A stretch of DNA of 64,000 nt from Levilactobacillus paucivorans (GTDB taxonomy: Bacteria > Bacillota > Bacilli > Lactobacillales > Lactobacillaceae): positions 22,563-86,562 of the forward strand of contig NZ_JQCA01000024.1 in the NCBI RefSeq assembly GCF_001437125.1, in the 5' to 3' direction. The notes under the pieces were generated by a model that made no database searches, had not been told where the DNA came from, and worked only from the letters and a program-made list of their open reading frames with translations. A program made the translations under genes and the position numbers. Shown in pieces: positions 50,898 through 61,800 of the stretch (within the stretch, counting starts at the first letter, position 1; the number at the start of each line of letters is the position of its first letter).

Positions 50898-53357
50898 TTA
50901 CTTCTTTAATGGCGTCCATTGCCACTTCGTAAATTCTTCAATATCGCGACCTTCGTCACGGGTAACCTTGAAATGCTTAGCTAAGATGTCATCCATCTTC
51001 TTGTCGAAGGCCTTACCGGCAGCTTCGTCAATAACGCCCTTGGCGATCAAGGTGTTAACAGCATCCTTGGCTTGGTGGAAACGGTCTAATTCGGAGTATA
51101 CACGCATGTCGTAAGCAGTCGTGATATCCCCATCTTCACGGTAACCGTGAACATGTAAGCCTAAGTGTTGACGTTCGTAGAATACGGATTCGATTAAGTC
51201 TTCGTACCCATGGAACCCAAAGACAACTGGGGTGCCGGATTCGCCGAACAGTGAAGTGAACTTGTCATCAGACAAGGCACGTTCTGCGTTCAGAGGGCCG
51301 TTCTTCTTTTGCAGACGTTGTAATTCAACAACGTTGACGTAACGCATCTTAACAGCTGGGAAGGCTTCGTTGATCAAGTCAACAGTAGCCAAGGTTTCGA
51401 TGGTTGGTTCAACACCAGCGGAAGCAAAGACGATATCTGCATCTTCACCTTCAGCAACAGTGGAAGCCCAGTCGATTGCCTTGATACCTTCAGTAGCTAA
51501 TTCTTCTGCTTCGTCTACTGAGAACCATTGTTGACGAGGTTGCTTAGAAGCCACGATGTGGTTAAGCTTTTGACGGTCAGTAAATGCCCGGTCAAAGACA
51601 GCCAATAACGTGTTCCCATCGGCTGGAAGGTACTGACGGATAAAGTCAGACTTCTTTTCAGCCAAGTGAGTCAACATACCAGGATCTTGGTGGGTGTAAC
51701 CGTTGTGGTCTTGTTGGAACACCGTTGAAGTTGAGATTAAGTTCAATGATGGGTAGTCATTCCGCCATGGTTCTGCAGCGGCTTGACGAATCCACTTGAA
51801 GTGTTGCGTGGTCATTGAATCAACAACTCGTAAGAAGGATTCGTATGACGTGAACACACCGGTACGACCAGTTAAGGTGTAACCTTCAAGCCAACCTTCA
51901 GCTTGGTGTTCTGATAATTGGGCATCCAAGATACGGCCTTCTGGAGCTTCGTATTGGTCATTTGGTTCTTCGACCTTACTCATCCATTGACGGTTCGTAA
52001 TCTTGAACATTTCCCAAAGACGGTTAGACATGGTTTCATCAGGTCCGAAGATCCGGAATGATGAAGGGTTCTTCGTGGCAACACCAGCAAAGAAGGTTGA
52101 CAGAACGTTCATATCCATGTTCCGGTTGCCATCTGGCAAGTTCGTTCCACGGTTAGAATCGTTGATGTCGTTAGCGTAGTCTTTCCAGTTAGGTAAGTCT
52201 AACGTTTCTGGCTTTTCGCCACGAGCGCGACCACCGTTAGCAACTGGGTTAGCAGCCATCCGCTTGTCACCCTTAGGTGCAAAGTCAGCGACTTCTGCCT
52301 TCAAAGTACCGTCAGCGTTGAATAATTCGGCTGGCTTGTATGAGTTCATCCATTCTTCGAACTCTGGCAGTTCATCGAAGTTGTTTTGGCTCAAGCCAAG
52401 TGGAACTTGGTGAGCACGGAAAGAGTTTTCGATTGGTTCGCCGGCTGGGTTGTGCTTAGGACCACCCCAACCCTTTGGTAAGCGAGCGATAACAACTGGC
52501 CAAGCTGGGATAGTCCCATCTTCATACTTGCCGTTTTCGCGGGCGTCTTTTTGGATTTGTTGGATATCAGCAATTGCCTTATCGAATAAAGCAGCAGCTT
52601 TTTCATGGTAAGTCATGTAGTCATGGATGTCGTCGTTTTCGAGGAAACGAGGTGACCAGCCCAAGCCTTCGAAGAACTTGGCAATCTTGTCATCGCTCAT
52701 CCGTGAGAAGATGGTTGGGTTAGAAATCTTGAAGCCGTTAACGTCCAAGATTGGTAATACGGCACCATCGTTCTTAGGGTTCAAGAACTTGATTGAGTTC
52801 CATGCAGTCATTGCAGGACCAGTTTCAACTTCCCCATCACCAACAACAGTGAAGGCAATTTCGTCTGGGTTGTCTAAGACAGCACCAGTTGCGTGGGAAA
52901 GTGAGTAACCGAGTTCTCCACCTTCGTGAAGGGAACCTGGCGTTTGGGCCGTCATGTGGGAACCAATTCCACCAGGGAATGAGAACCGCTTGTAAAGACG
53001 AGCCATACCTTCGAGGTCCTGAGTAATTTCAGGGTAAGCATCCGTGTAGGTGCCATCCAAGTATGAGTTCGTAACCATAACTTGGCCACCATGACCGGGA
53101 CCACCGATATAGAACATGTTCAAGCCGTACTTGTTGATTAAACGGTTGGCGTGGGCATACAGGAAGGTTTGTCCTGAAATGGTACCCCAGTGCCCGATAG
53201 GCTTAACCTTAACGTCTTCTTTTTTGATAGGTGTATTGGTTACTGAGAACAGTGGGTTGTCCTTCAGAAAAATCATTCCACCGGAGAGGTACGTGGTAGC
53301 ACGCCACCAGGCGTCAACTTTTTCCAAGTATGACTTGGAATCGTAATCTACTGTCAT
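50898..53357 (-). CDS. xfp: Phosphoketolase (xylulose-5-P/fructose-6-P)
   Basis: 819 residues, GAAGGAGTG upstream. It begins with [18 protein letters not shown], has [19 protein letters not shown] and GPGHGGQVM, the thiamine diphosphate motif [13 protein letters not shown] with EVETGP, and later [20 protein letters not shown]. It splits xylulose-5-phosphate (and possibly fructose-6-phosphate) with phosphate into acetyl-phosphate plus glyceraldehyde-3-phosphate (or erythrose-4-phosphate). This is the key step of heterofermentation and pentose use. Substrate range cannot be fixed from sequence. It is monocistronic, with a perfect dyad over its -35 box. Confidence 0.95.
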   Translation of the reverse strand: MTVDYDSKSYLEKVDAWWRATTYLSGGMIFLKDNPLFSVTNTPIKKEDVKVKPIGHWGTISGQTFLYAHANRLINKYGLNMFYIGGPGHGGQVMVTNSYLDGTYTDAYPEITQDLEGMARLYKRFSFPGGIGSHMTAQTPGSLHEGGELGYSLSHATGAVLDNPDEIAFTVVGDGEVETGPAMTAWNSIKFLNPKNDGAVLPILDVNGFKISNPTIFSRMSDDKIAKFFEGLGWSPRFLENDDIHDYMTYHEKAAALFDKAIADIQQIQKDARENGKYEDGTIPAWPVVIARLPKGWGGPKHNPAGEPIENSFRAHQVPLGLSQNNFDELPEFEEWMNSYKPAELFNADGTLKAEVADFAPKGDKRMAANPVANGGRARGEKPETLDLPNWKDYANDINDSNRGTNLPDGNRNMDMNVLSTFFAGVATKNPSSFRIFGPDETMSNRLWEMFKITNRQWMSKVEEPNDQYEAPEGRILDAQLSEHQAEGWLEGYTLTGRTGVFTSYESFLRVVDSMTTQHFKWIRQAAAEPWRNDYPSLNLISTSTVFQQDHNGYTHQDPGMLTHLAEKKSDFIRQYLPADGNTLLAVFDRAFTDRQKLNHIVASKQPRQQWFSVDEAEELATEGIKAIDWASTVAEGEDADIVFASAGVEPTIETLATVDLINEAFPAVKMRYVNVVELQRLQKKNGPLNAERALSDDKFTSLFGESGTPVVFGFHGYEDLIESVFYERQHLGLHVHGYREDGDITTAYDMRVYSELDRFHQAKDAVNTLIAKGVIDEAAGKAFDKKMDDILAKHFKVTRDEGRDIEEFTKWQWTPLKK

Positions 53358-53436
53358 GAATTTTACACTCCTTCGTCTTGGTCACAAACTTCTACTAGAA
53401 TTAACCCGAGTTATTAGAGGTCAATTTATGTTCTTA

Positions 53437-53476
53437 ATGATACCAATATTTTTCAAAAAGTCAACCTTTTTGAAAA
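53437..53476 (-). promoter_or_regulatory. Phosphoketolase promoter with a perfect 11-bp dyad over the -35
   Basis: TTGACT (53464-53459), 16 bases, TATCAT (53442-53437). The -35 is centred in TTTTCAAAAAG-TCAAC-CTTTTTGAAAA (53450-53476), a perfect inverted repeat. It does not match the catabolite-control cre consensus. Confidence 0.75.
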
Positions 53477-54036
53477 TTGATACGATCCAATTATGAAATA
53501 GTTGGATTTCAGCCGGTTTTAACCGCCGTCTGGCGCGTCTTTCATCCCCACTAAAATTGATGTAATTGAAATGGAAGAATCGCGTAGGACTTCAATTGCC
53601 CTCAACCTGACTCGGAAGCTAACCCGTCAGTTGGCCGTTAGATTCCCGACTTGACAGTCCTGAATGTCGTCACCGACACCCAAGACCACTAACCGATTAT
53701 TAACAACCAACTTGTGCACAGTATACCAGAAGCGAGCCGGTTCTCGCAGTAGTTTGCCTTGCCGTCATCAACCTTTCATAGATTAGGGTCAGGTGCGGAA
53801 GCGAAGGCTTCGAGTGGTGCTTAGCGGCATTGCTAGTTACGCTAGACGGTAAATGCCAAGACATTCAAAAACAAATGTCTTGGTTTCGCAAAATTTCAGC
53901 CAACCAACACTAATATCCAACTGACTTAGCCACCTCGATTTTGGCGAGTCATCGTCCTAACCAAGATGACTTGTTTAGGAGAATCCGGAGACCCCCGCTA
54001 TACTTGACCCACGACAGTAAAGGAGTGTGTTCACTC
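53477..54036. other. Gene-free region upstream of phosphoketolase
   Basis: About 560 bases with no credible gene. A perfect 10-base stem CCAAGACATT-N8-AATGTCTTGG lies near 53859-53886 but has only TTT after it. A TATACT at 53999-54004 may be the -10 for the next gene. Confidence 0.4.
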
Positions 54037-54681
54037 ATGAAAATAACGCTATTTTACGCCCCGGGTGCGAGTTCGCTGGCGCCTCATATCTTGTTAGAGG
54101 AACTCGGATTGCCCTATCATTTGGAAAAGGTGGATTTAGACGAAAAGACCTGGTCGCAAGGCAACTACAATCAGTTGAATCCAAAATCCTACGTGCCAGC
54201 TCTACAGATCGATGACCGCCCCCTGCTAACGGAGTGTGCCGTCATCTTAGAAGTCATTGGCACGTTGGCCACGCCATCCCCGCTTCCACCGTACAATACG
54301 GCGGAATACTGGGAACAACGGGTCTGGCTAAACTACATTGCCACCGAACTCCACAAGAATTTCATCTCTCCGGCGCGCTATGGCAACTGGCTGCCCAACA
54401 CGCCTGAAACCAAGGCTCAGGTCTGGACACGGGTAAAACCGCGTCTGGCCTACGTTGAAAAAGTTCTGGCGGATCGCGGTCCTTACCTGCTCGGCTGGGA
54501 ATTCTCTGTTGCCGATCCTTACCTATTCGTGATGACTAATTGGATGCAACGCCTGAACTATTCCTTCGATGATTTTCCTTGGCTGAAGGCCTTCGATGCT
54601 ACCATGCGTGAGCGGCCAGCCGTCCAGCGGGTCCTGCAACAGGAAGGCCGACCACACTCGCTGGAAGCTAAAAAGGACTAA
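54037..54681 (+). CDS. Glutathione S-transferase family protein (beta-class-like)
   Basis: 214 residues from the ATG at 54037 (AAAGGAG upstream); an earlier in-frame start at 53941 has none. The thioredoxin-like half begins [20 protein letters not shown] and carries [20 protein letters not shown], the cis-Pro and Glu/Cys pattern of beta-class enzymes. The helical half ends with [17 protein letters not shown]. Members conjugate or reduce electrophiles with glutathione. Whether this cell makes glutathione is not shown here. Monocistronic. Confidence 0.88.
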   Translation: MKITLFYAPGASSLAPHILLEELGLPYHLEKVDLDEKTWSQGNYNQLNPKSYVPALQIDDRPLLTECAVILEVIGTLATPSPLPPYNTAEYWEQRVWLNYIATELHKNFISPARYGNWLPNTPETKAQVWTRVKPRLAYVEKVLADRGPYLLGWEFSVADPYLFVMTNWMQRLNYSFDDFPWLKAFDATMRERPAVQRVLQQEGRPHSLEAKKD

Positions 54682-54730
54682 CCGCAGTATTTGCGATCAG
54701 TCCTCAACATATAACAACGATTAGAGGGGT

Positions 54731-54807
54731 CTACTCATAGTGACGCCATGCCGAATATATTTTAACAATCTTATTTATTTCATCACCCAGATGACTGTCT
54801 GGGCAAA
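54731..54807 (-). pseudogene. C-terminal remnant of a YoeB/Txe-like toxin
   Basis: Directly after the antitoxin stop, the minus frame reads PDSHLGDEINKIVKIYSA then WRHYE and a TAG at 54733. The IVKIYSAWRHYE ending resembles the conserved end of YoeB/Txe ribosome-dependent RNases, which close in HY or HYE with the catalytic His. Only about 23 codons remain and there is no start, so the front of the gene appears deleted. This is inference from a short match. Confidence 0.45.
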
Positions 54808-55074
54808 TTATAGAGAATCCCAATCAATATGATCGACATCCGCGTAGCCATGATCTTCTTTAGCCTCTCGCTCACGAACCTTAGCCATTACGCCAACATT
54901 CCCTAGGTCAATTGTCTCTTGGATAGAGTCCCAATCACTTTTGCTAACAAGGACAACTGCTTCAGTTTTATCATCACTCGCCGATTCAATCGTAATCGGC
55001 CTTTTTTGACGATTAGCATCCTTGAGTAACCTGTAAAGATTCTTGCGAGCCTTGGCAGGTGTGTACGTATCCAT
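54808..55074 (-). CDS. Type II antitoxin, Phd/YefM family
   Basis: 88 residues, AGGAGAG upstream. The N-terminal part (TYTPAKARKNLYRLLKDANR then KRPITIESASD) is the Phd/YefM dimerisation and DNA-binding fold. The rest (VVLVSKSDWDSIQETIDL) is the usual boundary to the flexible toxin-binding tail. It normally precedes a YoeB/Txe toxin gene in the same operon. Here only a short C-terminal remnant of one follows. It may persist as an anti-addiction antitoxin or regulator. Confidence 0.88.
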   Translation of the reverse strand: MDTYTPAKARKNLYRLLKDANRQKRPITIESASDDKTEAVVLVSKSDWDSIQETIDLGNVGVMAKVREREAKEDHGYADVDHIDWDSL

Positions 55075-55135
55075 AGCGTCTCTCCTCTCAGCTAACTCCC
55101 ACTATCGTACAGCGACCGTCATGCTTTGCAATAAT

Positions 55136-55170
55136 AAAGTCCTGGCCAACTTTTTGGTCAGGACTTTTTA
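55136..55170 (-). terminator. Terminator of the DJ-1-like gene
   Basis: AAAGTCCTG-A-CC pairs with GG-C-CAGGACTTT on the minus strand, followed by ATTATT. Confidence 0.65.
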
Positions 55171-55178
55171 AGCATTAT

Positions 55179-55784
55179 TCATTTCGGTAAGTGAAACGTC
55201 AACTCTTCCGCCGTATAAGGCCGGTCTGTCCGAGCGGGTTCAAAAGCACTATCTTGCACCTTGATGCCACAAGCGCGTGCCGCCACAATCGCAAATTCCC
55301 GGAAAAATTGAAAACTGGAGGTGATGATCCCGTTATCGGAAACCACCGGTTCGCGAATCAAATTTTCCTTAGGAATAAATGAGTTCAGCTCATAGGTCTC
55401 TTCAAACAGGCCACCAGTGAATTTCGTGTGATCCAACAACCCGGCCTTAGCCAAGAGAACTGGCGAAGACGACATGGCCGCAATGATCGGCCGTTTGGTC
55501 GACACATTCAGCTGGGCCAGAAAGGCTGCGTTGCGTGGATCCTCTAGGGGAATATGGTAGTTGTCGATGCCCGGCAGGATCAGCAGATCATAATCCAACG
55601 GGTTTACCTCGGTGAAATCCTTTTGGGCCATGACTTGCAGGTGATCCTCCCCTTCATAGAGCTGGCGATCGGCTCCAACCGTCGTTAGCGACCAGTCGCC
55701 CTCTTGAAAAGCTAGAATTTCGGTTAACGCCGAGATTTCAAAGTTACAGAATCCCGGGTACAACATGACTAGGGAACGCTTCAT
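55179..55784 (-). CDS. DJ-1/PfpI family protein
   Basis: 201 residues from the ATG at 55784 with GGAGGTG 6 bases upstream. It begins MKRSLVMLYPGFCNFEISAL, has the acid-containing first loop, YDLLILPGIDNYHIPLED and IIAAMSSSPVLLAKAGLL. In DJ-1 proteins the nucleophilic elbow carries Cys. Here the elbow reads AAMSSSP with Ser, so protease or glyoxalase activity is doubtful. It may be a ligand-binding or chaperone-type member. A TATAAT at 55814 lies upstream on minus with no good -35. Confidence 0.85.
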   Translation of the reverse strand: MKRSLVMLYPGFCNFEISALTEILAFQEGDWSLTTVGADRQLYEGEDHLQVMAQKDFTEVNPLDYDLLILPGIDNYHIPLEDPRNAAFLAQLNVSTKRPIIAAMSSSPVLLAKAGLLDHTKFTGGLFEETYELNSFIPKENLIREPVVSDNGIITSSFQFFREFAIVAARACGIKVQDSAFEPARTDRPYTAEELTFHLPK

Positions 55785-55840
55785 AAATAACACCTCCAGT
55801 TAGATGTGATTATACGCGGTTTCCCCAATTCAATCGAGGT

Positions 55841-58800
55841 TTAATGACGTTTGTAAGTAAATGGCAACAGTAACCCCGACAACAGAATTGCGCCAAGAAT
55901 AGCTAGGAAACTCTCATCCTTTTGACTCGTTTGCGGCAAGGTCATCTGCTTGCGGCTAGCCTGAATGGACTGCCATTGTTTAGCATGACGCATCACCGTA
56001 TGCCCTGGTTGTTTCATGCTGTGGGTCTGCCGAGACTCGGCTCTTAATGGATTCGTGTGGTGACGAATCTCGTCGCTATCGTTGATCCCATCGCCGTCCG
56101 TATCAGGCTTCAATGGATTGGTGTGGTTCTTCAGTTCTTCGCCATCGCTTAAGCCGTCACCATCTGTGTCAGCTTTCAATGGATTTGTGCCAAGCTTGAT
56201 TTCTTCTCCGTCACTTACACCGTCGCCATCCGTGTCGGCTTTCAATGGATTTGTGCCGAGTTTGATTTCTTCTCCGTCACTTACACCATCGCCATCCGTA
56301 TCAGCTTTCAGGGGATCAGTGCCAGCCTTCACTTCATCACCATCGCTCACACCGTCGCCGTCCGTGTCGGCAGACAGTGGATCAGTCCCGGCCTTCAGCT
56401 CGTCACCATCACTTACACCGTCCCCATCTGTATCCGCAGACAGTGGATCAGTCCCGGCCTTCAGCTCGTCACCGTCACTCACACCATCGCCGTCCGTGTC
56501 GGCAGACAGTGGATCAGTCCCGGCCTTCAGTTCATCACCATCGCTGACGCCATCCCCGTCCGTGTCTGCACTCAGTGGATTGGTCCCAGCTTTCAGTTCG
56601 TCACCATCACTTACACCATCTCCATCCGTGTCTGCACTCAGTGGATTAGTTCCGGCCTTCAGTTCATCGCCATCGCTCACACCATCTCCATCCGTGTCAG
56701 CGGATGTGGGATTGGTTCCAGCCTTCAATTCATCTTCACTCGAGATGCCATCATGATCGGGATCGGGTCCGTAATGCGTAAAGTCAGGCATGTCGGTGTC
56801 ATTAAAGGTGATGACCGTGGCCCCACCATTCCCATCTGGCAAGGTGGCGCTCGTTTCAGAAGACGCAATCTTTTGTGGAATATCTGACCGGCCACTCTTG
56901 ATGTCCGATTCTGTCACCGTTTTTATTCCCGTATCGGGGTCAAACGTATAAACAGTTTGTTTCCCATCGGGCCACTGCTTCGTGACCTTAATAACGTGGC
57001 TTTCCTGGTCCTTTTCGACAATCGTAACGGTACCATCTTTGGCAACATCCTTACCCAAAACCGTCAATGTTCCAGGCAGTACCGTCACGTCATAATTAGG
57101 ATTGGCGCTCGTGGCGTCAATCTTCGTCACACCGACTGCTGGCTCCGGATCTTCCGTATAGGTCAGGTCAAGTAAATCGCCTGTTTTTAACGGCTTACTC
57201 GTTGGCACAACCGTCATGGCATTCTCCGGATTCTGATCTCCCGCATACTTTTCCTGTGGGGTAATTTGAATCGTCACTGGCCGTTTGTTGACGGTCAATG
57301 TTGCCCAATTTGGATTGGTGAAGGTATAGTTTGGATTGTTGTCACTCAGTGTCTTTTGCGCGGTAGCCGTGAGCTGAATCCGATACTTTCCACCAGCCTG
57401 GACATCGTGGGCGGAAACAACTTGATTATTCGCAAGATTCAGAACTTCAAAGTAACCCTGATGATCATCAAAACTACTCGTCCCTCCAGCGTTAAGTGTC
57501 CCCTTAAAGACTGGCATATCACCATAAGTTGCAGTGACATCGTTAATCGTCACACTACCAGACGCTGGGGTCACACTGAAGGTGCTACCTTCTACAGTCA
57601 CCTTGTAATTCTTATCATTCAAAGCAGTACCCGTAATATCATAATCACCAACATTTTCGCCAGCTTGACGAGTCAGACTAACACCAAGACTGGATGCTGC
57701 ATCACCTCGTGGTAATTCCCCTCCATCGGATAAAATGGTGAACGACAGCTGTGGATCCTTATCACCAAAGATCTTTGTGGCTTTGTTAATCTGTACCGTT
57801 ACTTGTCGCTGGTTAATCTTCAAGTTGCCGAGGTTAGCTGCGATTGTATAGTTTTTGTTCAAAGCATCCTGATCAGCAATCATGATGGCATACGTGCCAA
57901 CATTTTCACCTTTATTCCGGGTGAGCGTGATCCTCAAATCTGTTGCCTTATCGCTATTACCCAAAGTTGTTGGATCCATTGTCCAATTCCAAGCGGGATC
58001 ATTGTCACCGTATGTTTTATCGATACTTTGAATATTTACGGTCACTGGCCGTGGATCCACAATTAGCTTGGCTGGTCCAATTGACGTGAAATGATAATTT
58101 GGATTGGCCTTGGCCAATGCCGTCTGAGCTGCGGCCGTCAGTTGAATCCGATACTGCCCATTGACCTGAACCTTTTCGGCCGTCACTGCCTTCTTAGTCG
58201 CCTCATCAATAATTTCAAAATCACCCTGTGACAAGCCATCAAGTTTTGGTCCTGCTACAGCGGCCGTAACCGTGAATGTCGGATAGCCATCGCCATAAAC
58301 CATCTTAGCCGCGACTACTGAAACGGCTCTATCAGCCTGAGAAATCGTGAGCGTTCCCTTTTCCACGGTCACTTGATAGTTCTTAGAATCGGCCGTCCCC
58401 GTGATGTCATGGCTTCCAACATTGGTTTCAGTGGCAGGGGTCAACGTCACACCTAAACTATCGGGTGTGTCTTCGCCAACCAAACCTTTGTCCGTGAGAA
58501 TACTAAACGTTGGCTTAGGAGCTAGAGCACCAAAAATAATGTTGTCATCCTTAATCTTTACAGTGATGGCTTTCTTATTAATGGTGAGAAACTCCGGGTT
58601 AACCTTAATTTGGTAGTTCGAATTCAGACCAGATTGACCATCAAGGTCAATCTTGTACATCCCAACGTCCTCGCCAGTTTTCCGTGCAAGCTTTATTCCG
58701 AGATCGGCTGCTTGATCGCCATTTCCAAGTGTCGTTGTTGGATCAATGGTCCAGCTCAAAGTAGGATCATCATCGCCATACGTTTTCTCGGCACTGGTTA

Positions 58801-61800
58801 CATTCATCGTCACTGGACGTTGTGTCACCGTCAATTGGCCATTATTAAATGACGTGAAGTGATAGTTAGGATTATTTGTAGCTAACTTTACTTGTGCATC
58901 CGCCGTCAAACTAATGTCATAGGTACCCTTGGCCTGAACTTGATCCGCTGTGACAATTTTTTTGGCAACCGTATCATAGATTTCAAAATCAGTCTGTTTA
59001 AGCGCGTCGATCTTTGGACCAGCCACGTTCGTCTTCGCCGAAAACGTTGGTGTCTCGCCATAGACCATCGTGACGTTGTCCGCAGTTACACTGGCATCAG
59101 CAGCCGTAATGGTATCTACGCCATCTTCAAAGGTCACGTGATAATTACTATCATCCGCACCTGTTCCAGTGATCGCGTGTTGGCCAACGTTTTCACTGGC
59201 CTCCTGATCTTCATCAGCCGCACGAGTTAAAGTCACCTTTAAAGCATCTGAAGTCTCTCCAGATGCTGTCTCGTTGTCATGACCATCTACCGTCGTGGGA
59301 ATACTAAATGTCAGATCGGGATCCGGCGTGCCATAAGTACGGGTATCACTGCCGATTTGGACCGTAATATTCTTTTTGGCAATAGTAAACGTTCCTGGAG
59401 TGACCGTCACAGTGTAATTAGTTGTATCGGCATGGTCGAGGCTAATCTGGTAGGTCCCGGCATTTTCGTCATCCACTCGTTTCAGAGTCACCTTTAGATC
59501 AGCAATCTGATCACCGTTGACCAATCCGAGACTCGAATCCGTCGTTAAGTCCAGTTGGGGATCTTTATCACCATAAGTCTTAACTTTGGGGCTTGCTGTC
59601 ACCGTAATTGCCCGTCGTGTCACCATCAGTTTGCCAGTTCCGAATGGTGCAAAAGTGTAGTTTGCATCTGCCGACAGTTGATCCTGAGCACCCTTGGTGT
59701 ATCGAATAGTATAGGTGCCACCTGCCTGCAGTTTATTGACTGAAACAGTAGCCCCAGTACTATCAACCACCTCAAAATCTGTCTGACTGAATGTATGATC
59801 AGCCGCTGCGTTACCTAAACTACCAGTAAACGTTGGCAATTGGCCCTTGTCACCACCATAGACCATCGTGGCGTCATTCACGGTCTCGGTCGTGGCTAGG
59901 GGATTAATTGTCAACATAGCCGATACATAGAGTCCCGCATTAGCGCTACCACTCAATCCCTTGAGATATTTCCGACCCTGTTCCGTTAAATTAAAGAGAT
60001 ACTTCCCAGCATTTTTCGGCGTTTGCACCTGAATATCTGGGTTCCTAGCATCTACATAGTAATAATAAGCAGGATTGTTGAGTCCCTTTAAGGCGTCATC
60101 CGCAACCGCCCCAAAATCTGGTCCAAAGGTCACCTTTGGAAAACCAAGCGAATCCCCATAGGTTTGGGTCCAGGAGTCAAACGTTGCCAAGCTATCTTGA
60201 GCATCCTTATTTGTCGTGGTTAAATTCGTGAGGTCCCCTTCAAAGGAAACCAATAAGTTCTTGACCGCTTCCAATGAGGCATACCCATCCTGTCCATCTT
60301 GGTAAATCGTCGCCGGAACAGTCTCCGCCTCGGCACTCTCAAAGGAGGCCTTGGCCTTGGCGTTGGTATCGGATATTTGGGTATAAATGTCAACGACAGA
60401 CGCAAGAAGCTTATCCGCTGAGGCCTTTTGGGCATCGGTCAATCCAGACAACCCGACAAAACCGTCATATAATTTTTGCGCTCGCGTGCGATAACTCTCA
60501 GCCGTGTTTTGGTTCACCGTGGCTTGGTTATCCCAGTAGGCTAAGGTTGCTTGGGTGGGAACTAGAACACTCCCACTAGCTTGGGCGGCATTAGCATCCG
60601 TGGCATCGGTTGCCGCAGCATTACCCACGGTTGACCAGGTATAATCGGCACTATCAATGCCGGTCTTGCCACCACTCGTAATGGCCTTGCCACCGTTTGT
60701 CAGTCCTTGGGCATTGAGGGCATCGGCAATCGATTCCCCAGTCCCAACTTTCACAGTCACACTGACAGGCTGGCCATCAACGGTCGTTCCTGTCGCGGTA
60801 TAGTAATGGCCAATCGGATTGGCCTCATCAGTCGTGGTCGTTGAGGTATCTCCAGTCTTCGCCACGTTAATCGGTAAATTGGCCTCGGCCTCCGCCTGAC
60901 CATCAGTTGGCGCGGCAATCACCATCTGTGTCGGTGTATACCCGGGGAAAGAAACCAACACGGGTTCTCCATCAACGGCAACCACCGTCACGGGAGCAAC
61001 TCCCTCGATCGGCTGTTTCGTCGTGGCATCGATTGGCGTCACCTTCGCCGTGAACGCCAACCGGACTGGAACGGTCATCGATTGACCATCCCCATCTTGA
61101 ACGGTATAGCTATAGTACGTGCTATCGGCAACGGTCTTGCCGCTGGCATCCGCAATGGTGTGAACCGTGCCGTTATTGTTGGCAACCACTTGACCACCAT
61201 CGATCACGTAAACATTTCCCGCTGAATCGCTCGGAATGATGGCAATCAAGGATGGATCAAGGGTTGGATCGGCTGCCACTGCCCGCTTGGCCGCATCTTG
61301 GGTGGAGAAAATGGAAATTGTATCCCCAATGTTTGCGATCGCATTCACGTTAACATTGTTTAATCCAGCGGCGGATTCGCCTTTCGCTTCATCCACCAAA
61401 TTTACTGCCAATGGAATCGTCTTGGGTGTATAACTGAATTTATCAATTTTAGCAGAATAATCGTTTAATTGGCCTCCAGTCGAAGCCGATACGGACAGCG
61501 AATAACCCGTAGATATATCAGTAATTTTACGTGATAGGGTTAAATCAGGACGGTTATTTAATTCCACGGTTAACATTTGTGTTCCTGCATCATAGTTCAT
61601 GACAAATGAGTTGTCCGGTGTTGACGTTCGGCTCAATCCGAACTTACTGGCCGCGACCCAGTCAGAACTGCTGGCCGACTGTAAGTCACCACTAGCATCG
61701 GTGTAACGCCACCCAATGTAAGGACTGCTACTCGGATCGTTGAAATTGCTATTGTAGTATTCGTCAAAGATGAACCCAAAAGCGTTATCCAAACCTTTCA

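Noticed and set aside
53859..53886. Strong hairpin as a terminator
   Set aside because: No gene ends upstream of it on either strand and the T run is too short.
56082..56756. 224-codon + frame rich in Ser/Pro
   Set aside because: It is the antisense shadow of the 66-bp calcium-repeat array.
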